Notes under the pieces: model-generated | Databases searched by the model: none | What the model was told of the DNA's origin: nothing | What the model saw: the letters and a program-made list of their open reading frames with translations, nothing else | Part shown: positions 52,580-62,324 of the stretch, piece by piece | Numbering within the stretch: the first letter of the stretch is position 1 | How the letters are laid out: every line of letters starts with the position of its first letter | Position numbers and translations under genes: made by a program | NCBI GenBank assembly: GCA_965224205.1 | Contig: CBDCYN010000032.1 | Span: forward strand, 124,001 to 188,000 | Source: CBDCYN01 sp965224205 | GTDB lineage: Bacteria; Planctomycetota; Phycisphaerae; Phycisphaerales; Phycisphaeraceae | Direction: 5' to 3' | DNA: 64,000 nt

Positions 52580-55003
52580 ATGAACCATCACGCCAACGGA
52601 GACAGAACCATGAAGAACCGAATCTACGCCGGGGGGATTTATCGAAGGCAACCGACCCGGTGGTGGTGGCTCGTCGCAATCGTTTGGGCCTGGGTTGCGA
52701 CCCCTTTATGGGCGCAAGGGGCACAGCCCCAGACCGACCGCTCTGCTGCAAGGCCCGGATCGATCGCCGACCGGGCGATGGCCGACGGCTTGGAGTCCTA
52801 CCAATACGGCGACTATGAGGCCGCCACCACCCACTGGCAACAAGCGGTGCAGCACTATGAAAAAGAAAACCGCCCCATCCAACGGATCGACGCGATGCGG
52901 AACCTCGCCACGGTCCTGCGCGACCAAGGCCAGTACCGATTAGCGAATGAACTCATTCTCGAAGCCCTGGAGCTGGCCAAGGATCTGGCCGACCGCCCCC
53001 GCCAGATCCAGCTCTACAACGAGTGGGCCGTTCTGTCGACGCTCCGCCGCCAAACCGATGACGCCCAAGCACGCTTGGCCCAAGCCCTGGCCATGGCCCA
53101 AGCCGACGGCGATCTGTCCGCCGAGGCGAAGATCCTCAACAACCTCGGCAACCTCCTGGTGACCCTCGATCAATACGACGAGGCCCTCGATCAGTACCGA
53201 CGCAGCGCCGATCTAGCGCAGCGACTCGACCAACCGCGGTTACAGGCCAGGGCCCTAACCAATGGCGCGATGTGCGCGGCCCTCAACGCCGACACTCAGG
53301 CCGCCGCGGAGTTAAACCGCCGCGCCCGACAGCTGGCCGAATCGCTACCCGTTTCCCACACCAAAGCAAGCCTGCTCATCGCCATCGGGCACAACGGCCA
53401 GCAGCTGCTTGACCTAACCCTCGCCCAACCGATCCACCCGCGCCAACAACAGCTCGACGAAACCGTCGACACCTACCGCCTGGCGTTAAGTACAGCCAAA
53501 GACCTCGGCGATGCGACCGCCCGTGCTTTCGTCCTTAGCAAGCTCGCGGAGATCTATGAATCCCACGGCCGAGGCGAAGACGCCCTTTCACTGATCGGCC
53601 GCGCGCTGTCCGCCGCCCCGAAGGCCACCCCTCGCGACATCCTGTACCGATGGCAGTGGCAAGCCGGGCGGCTGATGAACCAGCAGGGCCGATCCGACGA
53701 CGCGATCAACGCCTACACCGCCGCGGTCGCCTCGCTTGAGTCGGTGAGGCAGGAGGTCACATTCGGCTACGGCAACCGCTTCGGCGACCGGTCGTTCCGC
53801 CAGCGCGTCGGGGCTCTGTATTACGAGCTGGCCGACCTGCTGCTGCAACGAGCCGGTGGCGCGGCCGAAGATGAATCATTGAAGAAGAAGGATCTGACCG
53901 CCGCTCAGGAGAATATCGAGCGGCTCAAGACCGCGCAGCTGGTCGATTATTTTGACGAACAGTGCGTGGCCGAACTCCAAGCCCAGCTCGACCAGGTCAC
54001 CGCGATCTCCCCCGGCACGGTGGTGGTCTACCCGATCCCGCTAGCCGACCGCACCGCCTTGCTCCTGAGCTTCAGCGATGAGCTGAAGTTGGTCACCGCC
54101 CCGGTGGGCCGCGATGAATTGTTTGAAGAGGCCCGCCGTTTCCGGTACGAGCTCGAGAACCTCGCCACCCGTACCCACCTCCTGCACGCCCAACAGCTCG
54201 ACCAGTGGCTGATCGAGCCCATCAAGGCCCAGCTCGAGTCGCACGGGATCGACACCATCGTGTGGGTCCCCGACGGGCCGCTGGGGCTGATCCCGATCGC
54301 GGCCCTGCATGACGGGCAGCGGTTCCTGGCCCAGCGGTACGCCTGCGCGGTCGTCCCCGGGCTGACCCTGATGGACCCCCAACCCCTGGCCCAAGAAAAG
54401 CTGCGGCTGCTGGCGTGCGGGCTTTCGGTTTCCCCTCATGAGGGCCTAGCCCCGCTCGTGCACGTGCCCCAAGAGCTCGACGGGGTGACCCGCTTCTTTG
54501 AAAGCAAAACCCTGCTCGATGATCAGTTCCTCTTGGATCGTCTCCAGCGGGAGGTCCGAGAAAGCCCGTACTCCATCGTGCACATCGCCTCTCACGGGCA
54601 GTTCGGGCACGACGCCAAGGACACGTTTGTATGGACCTACGACAAGAAATTGACCCTGGCCGACCTCGAGCAGCTGATCCGCCCGGCCCGGTTCCGCGAC
54701 GACCCCGTCGAGCTGCTGGTCCTTAGCGCTTGCCAGACCGCCAGCGGCGATGATCGCACCGCCCTGGGCTTAGCGGGGATCGCCCTGCGAGCCGGCGCCC
54801 GCAGCGCCATGGCCACGCTGTGGTCGATCGACGACGAGGCGTCGACTCAGCTGGTCACCGAGTTCTACCGGCAGCTCCACGACGACCCGACAATCTCGAA
54901 GGTCAAGGCCCTTCAGCGGGCCCAGAATAGGATCATCGAAGACCGGGAGTTTGAAGACCCGTACTACTGGTCGGCGTACCTGGTCGTGGGCAACTGGCAG
55001 TAG
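52580..55003 (+). CDS. Exported TPR-CHAT protease-like protein
   Basis: The 807-residue protein has a signal peptide (WWWLVAIVWAWVATPLWAQG), about seven TPR units (about residues 65-470), and a C-terminal CHAT domain (about 480-807). CHAT domains are caspase-like; the predicted catalytic His lies in HIASHGQFGHD (His 672) and Cys in LVLSACQTASGDD (Cys 718), followed by GLAGIALRAGARSAMATLWS. Such proteins are predicted cysteine proteases. ATG 52610 is an alternative start with a better ribosome site. It follows the WD40 kinase by 23 bp and precedes a DUF928 gene by 174 bp. A larger frame starts inside the kinase gene but that part is not real. Confidence 0.9.
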   Translation: MNHHANGDRTMKNRIYAGGIYRRQPTRWWWLVAIVWAWVATPLWAQGAQPQTDRSAARPGSIADRAMADGLESYQYGDYEAATTHWQQAVQHYEKENRPIQRIDAMRNLATVLRDQGQYRLANELILEALELAKDLADRPRQIQLYNEWAVLSTLRRQTDDAQARLAQALAMAQADGDLSAEAKILNNLGNLLVTLDQYDEALDQYRRSADLAQRLDQPRLQARALTNGAMCAALNADTQAAAELNRRARQLAESLPVSHTKASLLIAIGHNGQQLLDLTLAQPIHPRQQQLDETVDTYRLALSTAKDLGDATARAFVLSKLAEIYESHGRGEDALSLIGRALSAAPKATPRDILYRWQWQAGRLMNQQGRSDDAINAYTAAVASLESVRQEVTFGYGNRFGDRSFRQRVGALYYELADLLLQRAGGAAEDESLKKKDLTAAQENIERLKTAQLVDYFDEQCVAELQAQLDQVTAISPGTVVVYPIPLADRTALLLSFSDELKLVTAPVGRDELFEEARRFRYELENLATRTHLLHAQQLDQWLIEPIKAQLESHGIDTIVWVPDGPLGLIPIAALHDGQRFLAQRYACAVVPGLTLMDPQPLAQEKLRLLACGLSVSPHEGLAPLVHVPQELDGVTRFFESKTLLDDQFLLDRLQREVRESPYSIVHIASHGQFGHDAKDTFVWTYDKKLTLADLEQLIRPARFRDDPVELLVLSACQTASGDDRTALGLAGIALRAGARSAMATLWSIDDEASTQLVTEFYRQLHDDPTISKVKALQRAQNRIIEDREFEDPYYWSAYLVVGNWQ

Positions 55004-55177
55004 CGATCACGATCGCCCCGGACCGCCCCGTGACGCGTGGCCCTGAAAAAAAATTTTCACCGCGCGCAGAGATCGCCCCGATCCAGGCAAACAATAAATA
55101 GAGGATAGAGACACACCGGGCCCTGGACAGACCCTCAACGGGCCTTAACGCAACACCGACCGTGGAAAGGATACACC

Positions 55178-56008
55178 ATGACCCGACCCTCAAGCCCGAT
55201 CGCCTTCATCGCGATGTTGATGGCCCTTGTAGCCCACGGCGCCGCCGAAGGCCGTGACCGTGACGCCGTTTCCCTCTCAGACACGACCCCGCCCCTCCCG
55301 GCGGCCGCGGCCGAGGTGGATGAAGCCCCCCTACGCCCGCTCGTGTTTACCCCCAAGAGCTACCCCGGGATCGCGTCGTACAATGCCCGCAAGCTGATCT
55401 CCGGCTCACACCGGTCGGCCCAGACCGGCGGCTCCCATCAACGGCCCGAGGTCTACGTGTTGCTGCCCCCGAAGGTCGCGCTAACCACCGAGGCCCAGCC
55501 GTCGCTGTTCTGGTACCTCAGCCAGCCCACCGCCAGCAAGATCCTCATCACGATCAATACCCTCGACGCCCCTAAGCCGGTCTTGTCCCTCCAGCTCGAC
55601 GGCGCCGCGGTGCGCGGGATCCAGCGGCTGGACCTGTCGCGCCTCGGGGTGACCCTTTCTCCGAAGGTCGAGTACGAATGGGTGGTCACCCTGGTGGTCA
55701 ACCCTAACCGCCCAGCGGAGAATGTCTCCGGCCGAAGCATCGTGTGCCGGATCGCCCCGTCCGACTGCCCGTTCCAGCAGCTCGCGGGCCAGACACGGTA
55801 CGAGCGGGCGAGGATCTTCTTCGAAGAAGGGATCTTTGTCGACGCCCTCAGCGAGATCTGTGACCTGATCGATCAGCAGCCACGTAACATGCCCCTGATC
55901 CAGATCCGCAACGACATGCTCCAGCAGGTCAACTACGAGGTCGTCCTCAACCGTCACGATGACCAGTCGTTTGAGGAAAGAATCGTCCTGGCCGAGACCG
56001 GATCGTGA
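55178..56008 (+). CDS. Exported DUF928 protein
   Basis: The 276-residue product has a signal peptide (AFIAMLMALVAHGAAEG). The rest fits DUF928: LLPPKVALTTEAQPSLFWYL, then RLGVTLSPKVEYEWVVTLVV, and a helical end with RARIFFEEGIFVDALSEICD. I know DUF928 mainly from cyanobacteria, where it neighbours CHAT and haemagglutinin-type genes. The same set occurs here. Molecular function is unknown; a secreted accessory of the exoprotein or protease is plausible. Convergent with the exoprotein gene, 87 bp apart. Confidence 0.82.
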   Translation: MTRPSSPIAFIAMLMALVAHGAAEGRDRDAVSLSDTTPPLPAAAAEVDEAPLRPLVFTPKSYPGIASYNARKLISGSHRSAQTGGSHQRPEVYVLLPPKVALTTEAQPSLFWYLSQPTASKILITINTLDAPKPVLSLQLDGAAVRGIQRLDLSRLGVTLSPKVEYEWVVTLVVNPNRPAENVSGRSIVCRIAPSDCPFQQLAGQTRYERARIFFEEGIFVDALSEICDLIDQQPRNMPLIQIRNDMLQQVNYEVVLNRHDDQSFEERIVLAETGS

Positions 56009-56095
56009 CTGTGCAGTAATGTGTAGTGCTGCGACCATTCGCCCCACCCGCTGCCCATGGACGCGGGGCGAAACACCAGCCAAGCCTTCAGCAGA

Positions 56096-59000
56096 TTACG
56101 GAGACGACTCCGCTGCATCCGGCCCCGTCCCGTACCCGTAACCCCCGCCACCCGGGACCGCCAGATCGACGCTAGGTAGCCACCCGTCCGGGGTCACCGT
56201 CGTCCCCCCGGGCCCCGACTCGGTAAATGAGCTAGCCCCGGCGCCCACCTGCACCGCGCACTGCGCCTGCAAACGCGCCAGCGCATCGAGCAGCGACACC
56301 GGAGGGACCACCAAGCTACCCGACAGGTCCAACTCCGGCGGCAGCGACACCGTATCCGTTAAAATCACGCTCCCAGAGCTTAGAAAGATCGCGTTAGGAT
56401 CAATGATCACCTCCACGTCCTGGCCCCCCGCCAACCCGTTGATGACGCTGTTGCGCAGGATCACGAACACCGGGTCGATCTCGATCTTCGCCCCGTCGCC
56501 ACCAGCCTCAGCGGTAAGCGTGCTGTCCACCAGCTGAACATGTTGCGGAGCGGTGAGTTTGATATTACCCCCGTCGCCCCCAGCTTCGGCGCTGATGGTG
56601 CTGGCCAGCACGTCGATCGTGGTGCCCGCGGTGATGGTGATGTTGCCCCCGTCCGATTCCAACGCCGACGTCGTCACAGACGCCCCGCTCTTAAATACCA
56701 CCGAGCCCTGCGAATGGATTTCAACGTCACCCGCCAACCCGGACGTCACGCTGGCCGCAGAGATCTGCGCGGCGTTACGCAGCTCTAACACCTGCGTGTT
56801 GATCGTGACGCTACCCCCGGGGCCCGTATCGCCCCCAGCGCCTTGGACCCGCGCCGATGGCCCCAGGTCCACCTGCACCGACGATTGCAGGGTGCCGTTG
56901 TCCGGGATCGCCTGCGGCAGATCCGTCGCGGTGAAGACCTGGTCCCCCAGCACCAGCGACCACGCATCGAGGCTGCCGCTGTTGCCCGCGTTGCGGTCAC
57001 GCACATCCAGGGTCCAAGTGCCCGACGCCGCCTCGTCCACGAGACGACCCAGCGGCTCGCGCGGCAGGAACGTGCCCGTGAATGGAGCCGTTCCAGCCGA
57101 GAACGGCTGGTCAGCGCGGTCGTCGATCCGGGTGTTGATAAAGTTATCCCCGTCCCCGCCCTCCTCGCGGATCAATGCCGAGCGCGTCTCGCTTGGTGTG
57201 AACAGCCGGAGGGTCAGGTCCTGGTCGAACGGGTGGGTGATATCCAAAATGATCGCCATATCAGCGCGGGTGGGACTCGTGTTGGCGAGGATCCGCGACC
57301 TCAATCCGTCGAGAAAAACCTCATCCGCGGTGATGTCGATCGTTCCCCCGGTGCCGAGCCCACTGGTGGTCGTGCTGATCAGTCCGCCCGATTCAAGGTT
57401 CAACGAGCCGAGCACGTCTAGGGTAATCTTCCCAGCGTTGCCCGTGCTGGACGTCACCGCCGTCACAACGGCCCCATCGCGTATGGCGACCTGAGCTGCG
57501 TTCATGTTGATATCACCGCCATGACCCGTTCCACGGGTGTCTGAAACGACCCGTGTGCCGACGCCCATTACGGTAATCATGTCCATTGCGGTCAGGACAA
57601 GGTCATTACCCATACCCGGGCCGATGGTGCCGCTATCGACCTGAGCCCCGTCAAGAACGGTTATGTCTCTAGCCGTAATTTCGATGACTCCGGCATCGCC
57701 CGCACCCGGCTGGTCACTCCTAGCCTTCGCCTGCACCGAGCTGCGGTTATCGTCGTCCAGGTCTAACCCAGCGACCAGGACTTCACCGGTTACGGTAATG
57801 ACAATCGTTCCCCCGTCACCTGTCGTATCAGTCGTGCTTTCGATCCGAGACCCCTCGACAACCGAGATCCGCTGGCCATCGATCGTGACATTGCCGGCGT
57901 TACCCGCTTTAGACGAATTTCCATCACCGTCGCCCCCACCCCCACCATCACCATCACCGCTGCCGGAACCGGAACCCGAGCCACCCCCACCGTCACCGCT
58001 GCCGGAACCGGAACCCGAGCCACCCCCACCGTCACCGCTGCCGGAACCCGTACCCGAGCCACCCCCACCGTCACCGCTGCCGGAACCGGAACCCGAGCCA
58101 CCCCCACCGTCACCGCTGCCGGAACCCGTACCCGAGCCACCGCCGCCGTCACCGCTGCCGGAACCCGTACCCGAGCCACCGCCGCCGTCACCGCTGCCGG
58201 AACCCGTACCCGAGCCACCACCGCCGTCACCGCTGCCGGAACCCGTACCTGAGCCACCACCGCCGTCACCGCTGCCGGAACCCGTACCCGAGCCACCACC
58301 GCCGCCGCCGCTGCCGGAACCCGTACCCGAGCCACCGCCGCCGTCACCGCCGGAGTCCTCTTGAGAGGAAAGTGTGCTGGAGCTGATCACGGACCCAGAC
58401 TTGAGATCTAGCTGCAATGAAGTGGTGTCGGTGCGGCCTGAAAGGGTGATGTTACCCGCACGGCCCGGACCGCTCGTGGTCGCATCAATGGCCGCCTCAT
58501 GAGACAGCTCGATAGAATCCGCTTTGATGGAGATGTCTCCACCGCGACCGCTCTCGGGGCCGGCGCGGGTGATCAACCCTGTGAGGTCGTCGCCAAACGG
58601 GTCTTGTGCCCCTTCCAGACCGGCCATGACGAGGCTGGTGGTCTCGATGACCAAGTTCCCAGCCTTGGCGCCCTGACTCGAGAAATTGTCCGCGGAGATG
58701 ATCGACCCGTCACGGACCTCTAAGCTGTCTGTGGTCACCTTAACCAACCCGCCGTCGCCGGTCCCCGCAGTAGAAGCGGTGATCGCCCCCCGATTATCAA
58801 GGAGCAGAAAACTTGTCTTTAGTTCGATATTACCGCCGACCCCGGACCCCTGACTGACACTGGCGATCGACGCCGCGTTGGTGACCGACACCGACTCGAG
58901 AACCTCCAGGTCAATCCGGCCGGCGTCGCCGGAACCGGTGCTGGTGCTGTTGATCGCCCCGCCACTGTCCGCGACCAACCGGTCGGCTTCAACGATAATA

Positions 59001-61720
59001 TCCCCACCGACCCCCAACCCGGTAGCCACCGCTGAGATCACGCCCCCACCGACCAGGGTCAAGTCCTCGACATCCACGAAGATCTCTCCCCCCAGCCCGC
59101 CCACAGAATCGTCCCCGAAGGCCTCGGCGCCGATCCCCGTGATCAAGAAGAAGTTGCCGATATCAAACTCGACGTCCTTCCCGTCGATCGTCAGCGATTG
59201 TGCCGTCACCTCCACGCGACCGGCATCCCCGGCACTAAACGACGCAGACGCGACCAAAGCGGCTGGGCCGACGATGTCGATCTCATTGGCGTCGAGGCGG
59301 ATCTGCCCGCCCTTACCGCTACCGAAAGTGGTCGCGGTGACGGTGGTCACGCCGCCGTCGCGGCCCTCTTCGATCGTGATCTGCGGCGCGGTCAGTGCGA
59401 TATCCCCGCCCTTGGCAGGGCCAAAGGTGCTGGTGCTGACCCCGGCAAACTTGATCGTCAGCTCCTGGCTGGCGTCGATGGTGAGGTTGCCGCCTTCGCC
59501 GCCGCTGACCGGGTCGACGGTCTGGGAAGCGACCAGGGTGAACGCCCCCGCTTCATTGCCGATGATCGAGACGTGATCGCCCGAGATCGTCACGCTGCCG
59601 CCCCGGCCCGGCCCCGTGGTGTCGGCGGCGATGATCGCCCCGGCTGAGACGTCAACCGTGTTGGAACTGATCGAGATGTCCCCGGCGTCGCCGCCAAACT
59701 CGCTAGCGGTGCTGAACAACCCCGACAGGAAATCCGACTGCCCCTGCCCCACGGTCAAGGTCTCGGAACTGACGGTCAGGTCCCCCGCGTGGCCGGGCCC
59801 CATTGAATTCGTTAAAAGCAACGCCGAATCGAGCACCTCAACGGTCTGGGCCTGGATCGTCAAGTCACCGGCGTCCCCGGGCCCCAGCGTCGTGGCGGCC
59901 AGACTCGAGGTCATCGCCAGCAACGCAGGAGGCGGAAAAACACCGAACGGCTCGAGCACGGACGCATCGATCTCGAAAAACGGCACCACGTTGGCGGCGT
60001 CGGCGCCCGAGACGAGAACATGATCCGCGGTGATGGCCACATCCCCGCCCGAGCCCAGCCCGAGGGTCTGTGATGCGATCGTGCCGCGGCCTTGGACGCG
60101 CACCTGACCGGCGTTCACGGTGACGCTGCCCGCGGGCTGATCCCCCAGGGTCAACGACCAGACGGAGCTTAAGCTCACGGTCCCGATCACGTCTAACACC
60201 TGAGAAACGTCGAGCGTGATCGGCCCGCTGCTGCCCAAGCCAACGGTGAAGCTGAGGATCCCGGTCACCGCCTGTGGATCCGGCGCGGGGCTGGGAGGCG
60301 ACGAAAAATTCTTGCTATCGATCAGGATCGAGTCCGAGACGACCGTCACCGCTGCCCCGGCGCCCTGGCCCGTCGACGTGGCCGTGACGGCTGCGCCTTC
60401 GAGGAGGGTGAGGGTCGGCGCCTGGATGGAAATGGCCCCGCCCGGTCCCGGGCCAGCCGCGACGCTTACCACCCCGGTTCTGGGTATCAGGGGGTCGGCG
60501 GGGATGAACCCCTGCCCATCGATCAGCAGGTCCTGCGATTCGATGACGATCGGTCCCCCAGCGGCCTGTGTGAACGTGGCGGTCCCGATCGCTGCCCCGT
60601 TGAGCAGGGTCGTGGTCTGCGAATCGACGCTCACATGGCCGCCATCACCTTGCCCGAGCGTATTCGATCCGACGAACGCGCCAACGGCTGCCCCGTCGAT
60701 CAGCACGTTGGTAGCCGACAGGTTTACGTCGCCGCCACGCCCCTGCGAGGTGGTCTCGGTCAATACGGTGGCGCTGACGACGCTTAGATCCCCCGTGGCG
60801 TTGATCTGCACCGGTCGTCCGGCGCCGGGGCCCAGGGTGCGGCTGGTCAGTGTCGAGGTTTCGAGGGTGATGTCCTTGGCTTGGACCGTCACCCGACCGC
60901 CTTGGGGTCCGTCGGCGGCGATCGTGGACCCGTTGGCGATCGTCACGTCCCCAAGCTCACTGAACGCCGAGGTATCGATGGGGGAATCGAGGTCTTGGAC
61001 ATCAAGGCCCAATGACCCTGGGGAAGCGACGCTGGCGATATCCACCCGACCGCCCGGGGCTTGGAGCTGGACCGCGTCCATCTGTACGTCCCCCGCGACG
61101 ATCGATACGCCCCGATCCAGTGCGGCGGTTAGTTGCGATCCTTGTGCCGTGACGGGCCCCGCCTGGGGTGACAAGAACCCGAACGCCGCCGGAGGGGCGG
61201 TGGTGAGCACGCTCTGGGAGGCATCGGTCGACGCCGTGAAGCTGCCGCCATCGGCCAGGTGCAGCTGGTTGGCGGTGGTCACCACGAACGACCCACCGAC
61301 GTCGAGCTGGGCGTTGGGGCCAAACACCACCCCGTTAGGGTTCATCAAGAAAAAATTCGCGTTGGGCATCCCCGAGCTGCGCAGCAGCCCGTCGATATTC
61401 GAAGCCGAACCCCCGGTGACGCGGGCCAGCACGTTGGCGATGTGGGTCGGCCCGGTGAATGTGGCGGACTCGCCGGTATTGACATTGAACTGGCTGAAAC
61501 TGTGGAACAGGTTGTTGCCGGTGGTCTGGCCCAGGCTGGCGGGGATCTGATAGTCCGGGCCGGTTAACGGGCCAGCGGCAGCGGTGCCCACCGACCCGTC
61601 GGTGGCGATCTGCCCCCAGGCCGCGGTGGCGCACAGCCCCAGCACACAGGCCGCCGCGATACCTGGGCTCGAGGCCAAAGGACGTGACACCGTTCGATGA
61701 TGATCATGCGGTAGTAACAT
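56096..61720 (-). CDS. Two-partner-secretion exoprotein (filamentous haemagglutinin-like) with P domain
   Basis: The 1874-residue protein has a signal peptide ending near TAAWGQ and a TPS secretion domain (about residues 40-175) with FFLMNPNGVVFGPNAQLDVG as its NPNG hallmark. A very long repetitive beta-helix follows, built of repeats like ITVMGVGTRVVSDTRGTGHG with glycine turns. At about residues 1125-1253 ten 13-residue Gly/Ser/Asp units form a flexible linker. At about 1463-1595 lies a proprotein-convertase P domain (HPFDQDLTLRLF, then LVDEAASGTWTLDVRDRNAG). It should be exported through a TpsB pore, but none is in the window. A cgggag ribosome site precedes ATG 61720. Confidence 0.9.
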   Translation of the reverse strand: MLLPHDHHRTVSRPLASSPGIAAACVLGLCATAAWGQIATDGSVGTAAAGPLTGPDYQIPASLGQTTGNNLFHSFSQFNVNTGESATFTGPTHIANVLARVTGGSASNIDGLLRSSGMPNANFFLMNPNGVVFGPNAQLDVGGSFVVTTANQLHLADGGSFTASTDASQSVLTTAPPAAFGFLSPQAGPVTAQGSQLTAALDRGVSIVAGDVQMDAVQLQAPGGRVDIASVASPGSLGLDVQDLDSPIDTSAFSELGDVTIANGSTIAADGPQGGRVTVQAKDITLETSTLTSRTLGPGAGRPVQINATGDLSVVSATVLTETTSQGRGGDVNLSATNVLIDGAAVGAFVGSNTLGQGDGGHVSVDSQTTTLLNGAAIGTATFTQAAGGPIVIESQDLLIDGQGFIPADPLIPRTGVVSVAAGPGPGGAISIQAPTLTLLEGAAVTATSTGQGAGAAVTVVSDSILIDSKNFSSPPSPAPDPQAVTGILSFTVGLGSSGPITLDVSQVLDVIGTVSLSSVWSLTLGDQPAGSVTVNAGQVRVQGRGTIASQTLGLGSGGDVAITADHVLVSGADAANVVPFFEIDASVLEPFGVFPPPALLAMTSSLAATTLGPGDAGDLTIQAQTVEVLDSALLLTNSMGPGHAGDLTVSSETLTVGQGQSDFLSGLFSTASEFGGDAGDISISSNTVDVSAGAIIAADTTGPGRGGSVTISGDHVSIIGNEAGAFTLVASQTVDPVSGGEGGNLTIDASQELTIKFAGVSTSTFGPAKGGDIALTAPQITIEEGRDGGVTTVTATTFGSGKGGQIRLDANEIDIVGPAALVASASFSAGDAGRVEVTAQSLTIDGKDVEFDIGNFFLITGIGAEAFGDDSVGGLGGEIFVDVEDLTLVGGGVISAVATGLGVGGDIIVEADRLVADSGGAINSTSTGSGDAGRIDLEVLESVSVTNAASIASVSQGSGVGGNIELKTSFLLLDNRGAITASTAGTGDGGLVKVTTDSLEVRDGSIISADNFSSQGAKAGNLVIETTSLVMAGLEGAQDPFGDDLTGLITRAGPESGRGGDISIKADSIELSHEAAIDATTSGPGRAGNITLSGRTDTTSLQLDLKSGSVISSSTLSSQEDSGGDGGGGSGTGSGSGGGGGGSGTGSGSGDGGGGSGTGSGSGDGGGGSGTGSGSGDGGGGSGTGSGSGDGGGGSGTGSGSGDGGGGSGSGSGSGDGGGGSGTGSGSGDGGGGSGSGSGSGDGGGGSGSGSGSGDGDGGGGGDGDGNSSKAGNAGNVTIDGQRISVVEGSRIESTTDTTGDGGTIVITVTGEVLVAGLDLDDDNRSSVQAKARSDQPGAGDAGVIEITARDITVLDGAQVDSGTIGPGMGNDLVLTAMDMITVMGVGTRVVSDTRGTGHGGDINMNAAQVAIRDGAVVTAVTSSTGNAGKITLDVLGSLNLESGGLISTTTSGLGTGGTIDITADEVFLDGLRSRILANTSPTRADMAIILDITHPFDQDLTLRLFTPSETRSALIREEGGDGDNFINTRIDDRADQPFSAGTAPFTGTFLPREPLGRLVDEAASGTWTLDVRDRNAGNSGSLDAWSLVLGDQVFTATDLPQAIPDNGTLQSSVQVDLGPSARVQGAGGDTGPGGSVTINTQVLELRNAAQISAASVTSGLAGDVEIHSQGSVVFKSGASVTTSALESDGGNITITAGTTIDVLASTISAEAGGDGGNIKLTAPQHVQLVDSTLTAEAGGDGAKIEIDPVFVILRNSVINGLAGGQDVEVIIDPNAIFLSSGSVILTDTVSLPPELDLSGSLVVPPVSLLDALARLQAQCAVQVGAGASSFTESGPGGTTVTPDGWLPSVDLAVPGGGGYGYGTGPDAAESSP
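57960..58345 (-). repeat. Ten 39-bp tandem repeats coding a Gly/Ser/Asp linker
   Basis: The unit ctgccggaac recurs every 39 bp ten times. On the gene strand it encodes GDGGGGSGTGSGS with minor changes (Thr/Ser, Asp/Gly). Third positions vary, so the array is not brand new. It lies inside the exoprotein and probably varies in length between strains. Confidence 0.85.
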
Positions 61721-62324
61721 GCTCCCGACTCCCGGGTTTGATGGTTAAGCCCGGGAACGGTTCACGACGTCTCCGGGAAGCCCCTAGCGTCCTTGCGATG
61801 GATGCCTCAGAGGATGAGGCGCGAGGCCGACTCCTAATCATAATAGCGAAACCATAAGGGCTGCGGGGTCGTCGTTGTGAAAGTTGTTGAGTCAAGGTCT
61901 ACCCACTCGATGGGCATAGAAAACACGATCGCCCTGGGATGTTTGCGGGGTCAGAAAAAAATTGATTGAAATCTCAAGGCTAACCGGATATATTATGACG
62001 CAGATCGTCTACGAGCGTATCTGCTAGACGAGCAGGGGAAGAGTCTTGCCTTGAATCAAGTGACGTGTGGGATGAAGGCGTTCGGCGGCCGATGCTAACC
62101 GACTGGTCTGGCGGCGAGTCGGTCGAGTGAGGAGATCATCACTTTTAAAATCCCGATCCCGGATGAAAATACGACATGACCCGTGTACGCGGCAAGGAAA
62201 TTATCGGTGTTCCATACGTCCCCGCCGCGGTGTTTTGATACGCGATGTGTATAGGATCGAGGGATCAAAAGACGAGCGCTCGCTTAGAAGAGCGGGGCTG
62301 CGTCATCTACAGATGAGGAGTACC
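61721..62324. other. 600-bp spacer with an R1 repeat
   Basis: The region between the divergent exoprotein and PEP-CTERM genes has no gene. It holds R1 copy B (62153-62252) and otherwise nothing recognisable; the stretch 61950-62010 is AT-rich (tatattatg) and may contain promoters. Confidence 0.4.
62153..62252 (+). repeat. Dispersed repeat R1, copy B
   Basis: It starts cgatcccggatgaaaatacg and ends cgcggtgttttgatacgcga tgtgtat. Its 3' end is about 72 bp before the PEP-CTERM gene start in the same orientation. It is closest to copy D in the first 20 bp. Confidence 0.6.

Noticed and set aside
57960..58345. Possible CRISPR-like or satellite array of 39-bp units
   Set aside because: The units are contiguous with no spacers and encode an in-frame Gly/Ser linker in the exoprotein.
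60216..61550. Long plus-strand reading frame of 444 codons
   Set aside because: It is antisense to the TPS exoprotein; its Pro/Ser/Thr composition is the shadow of repetitive glycine-rich coding.
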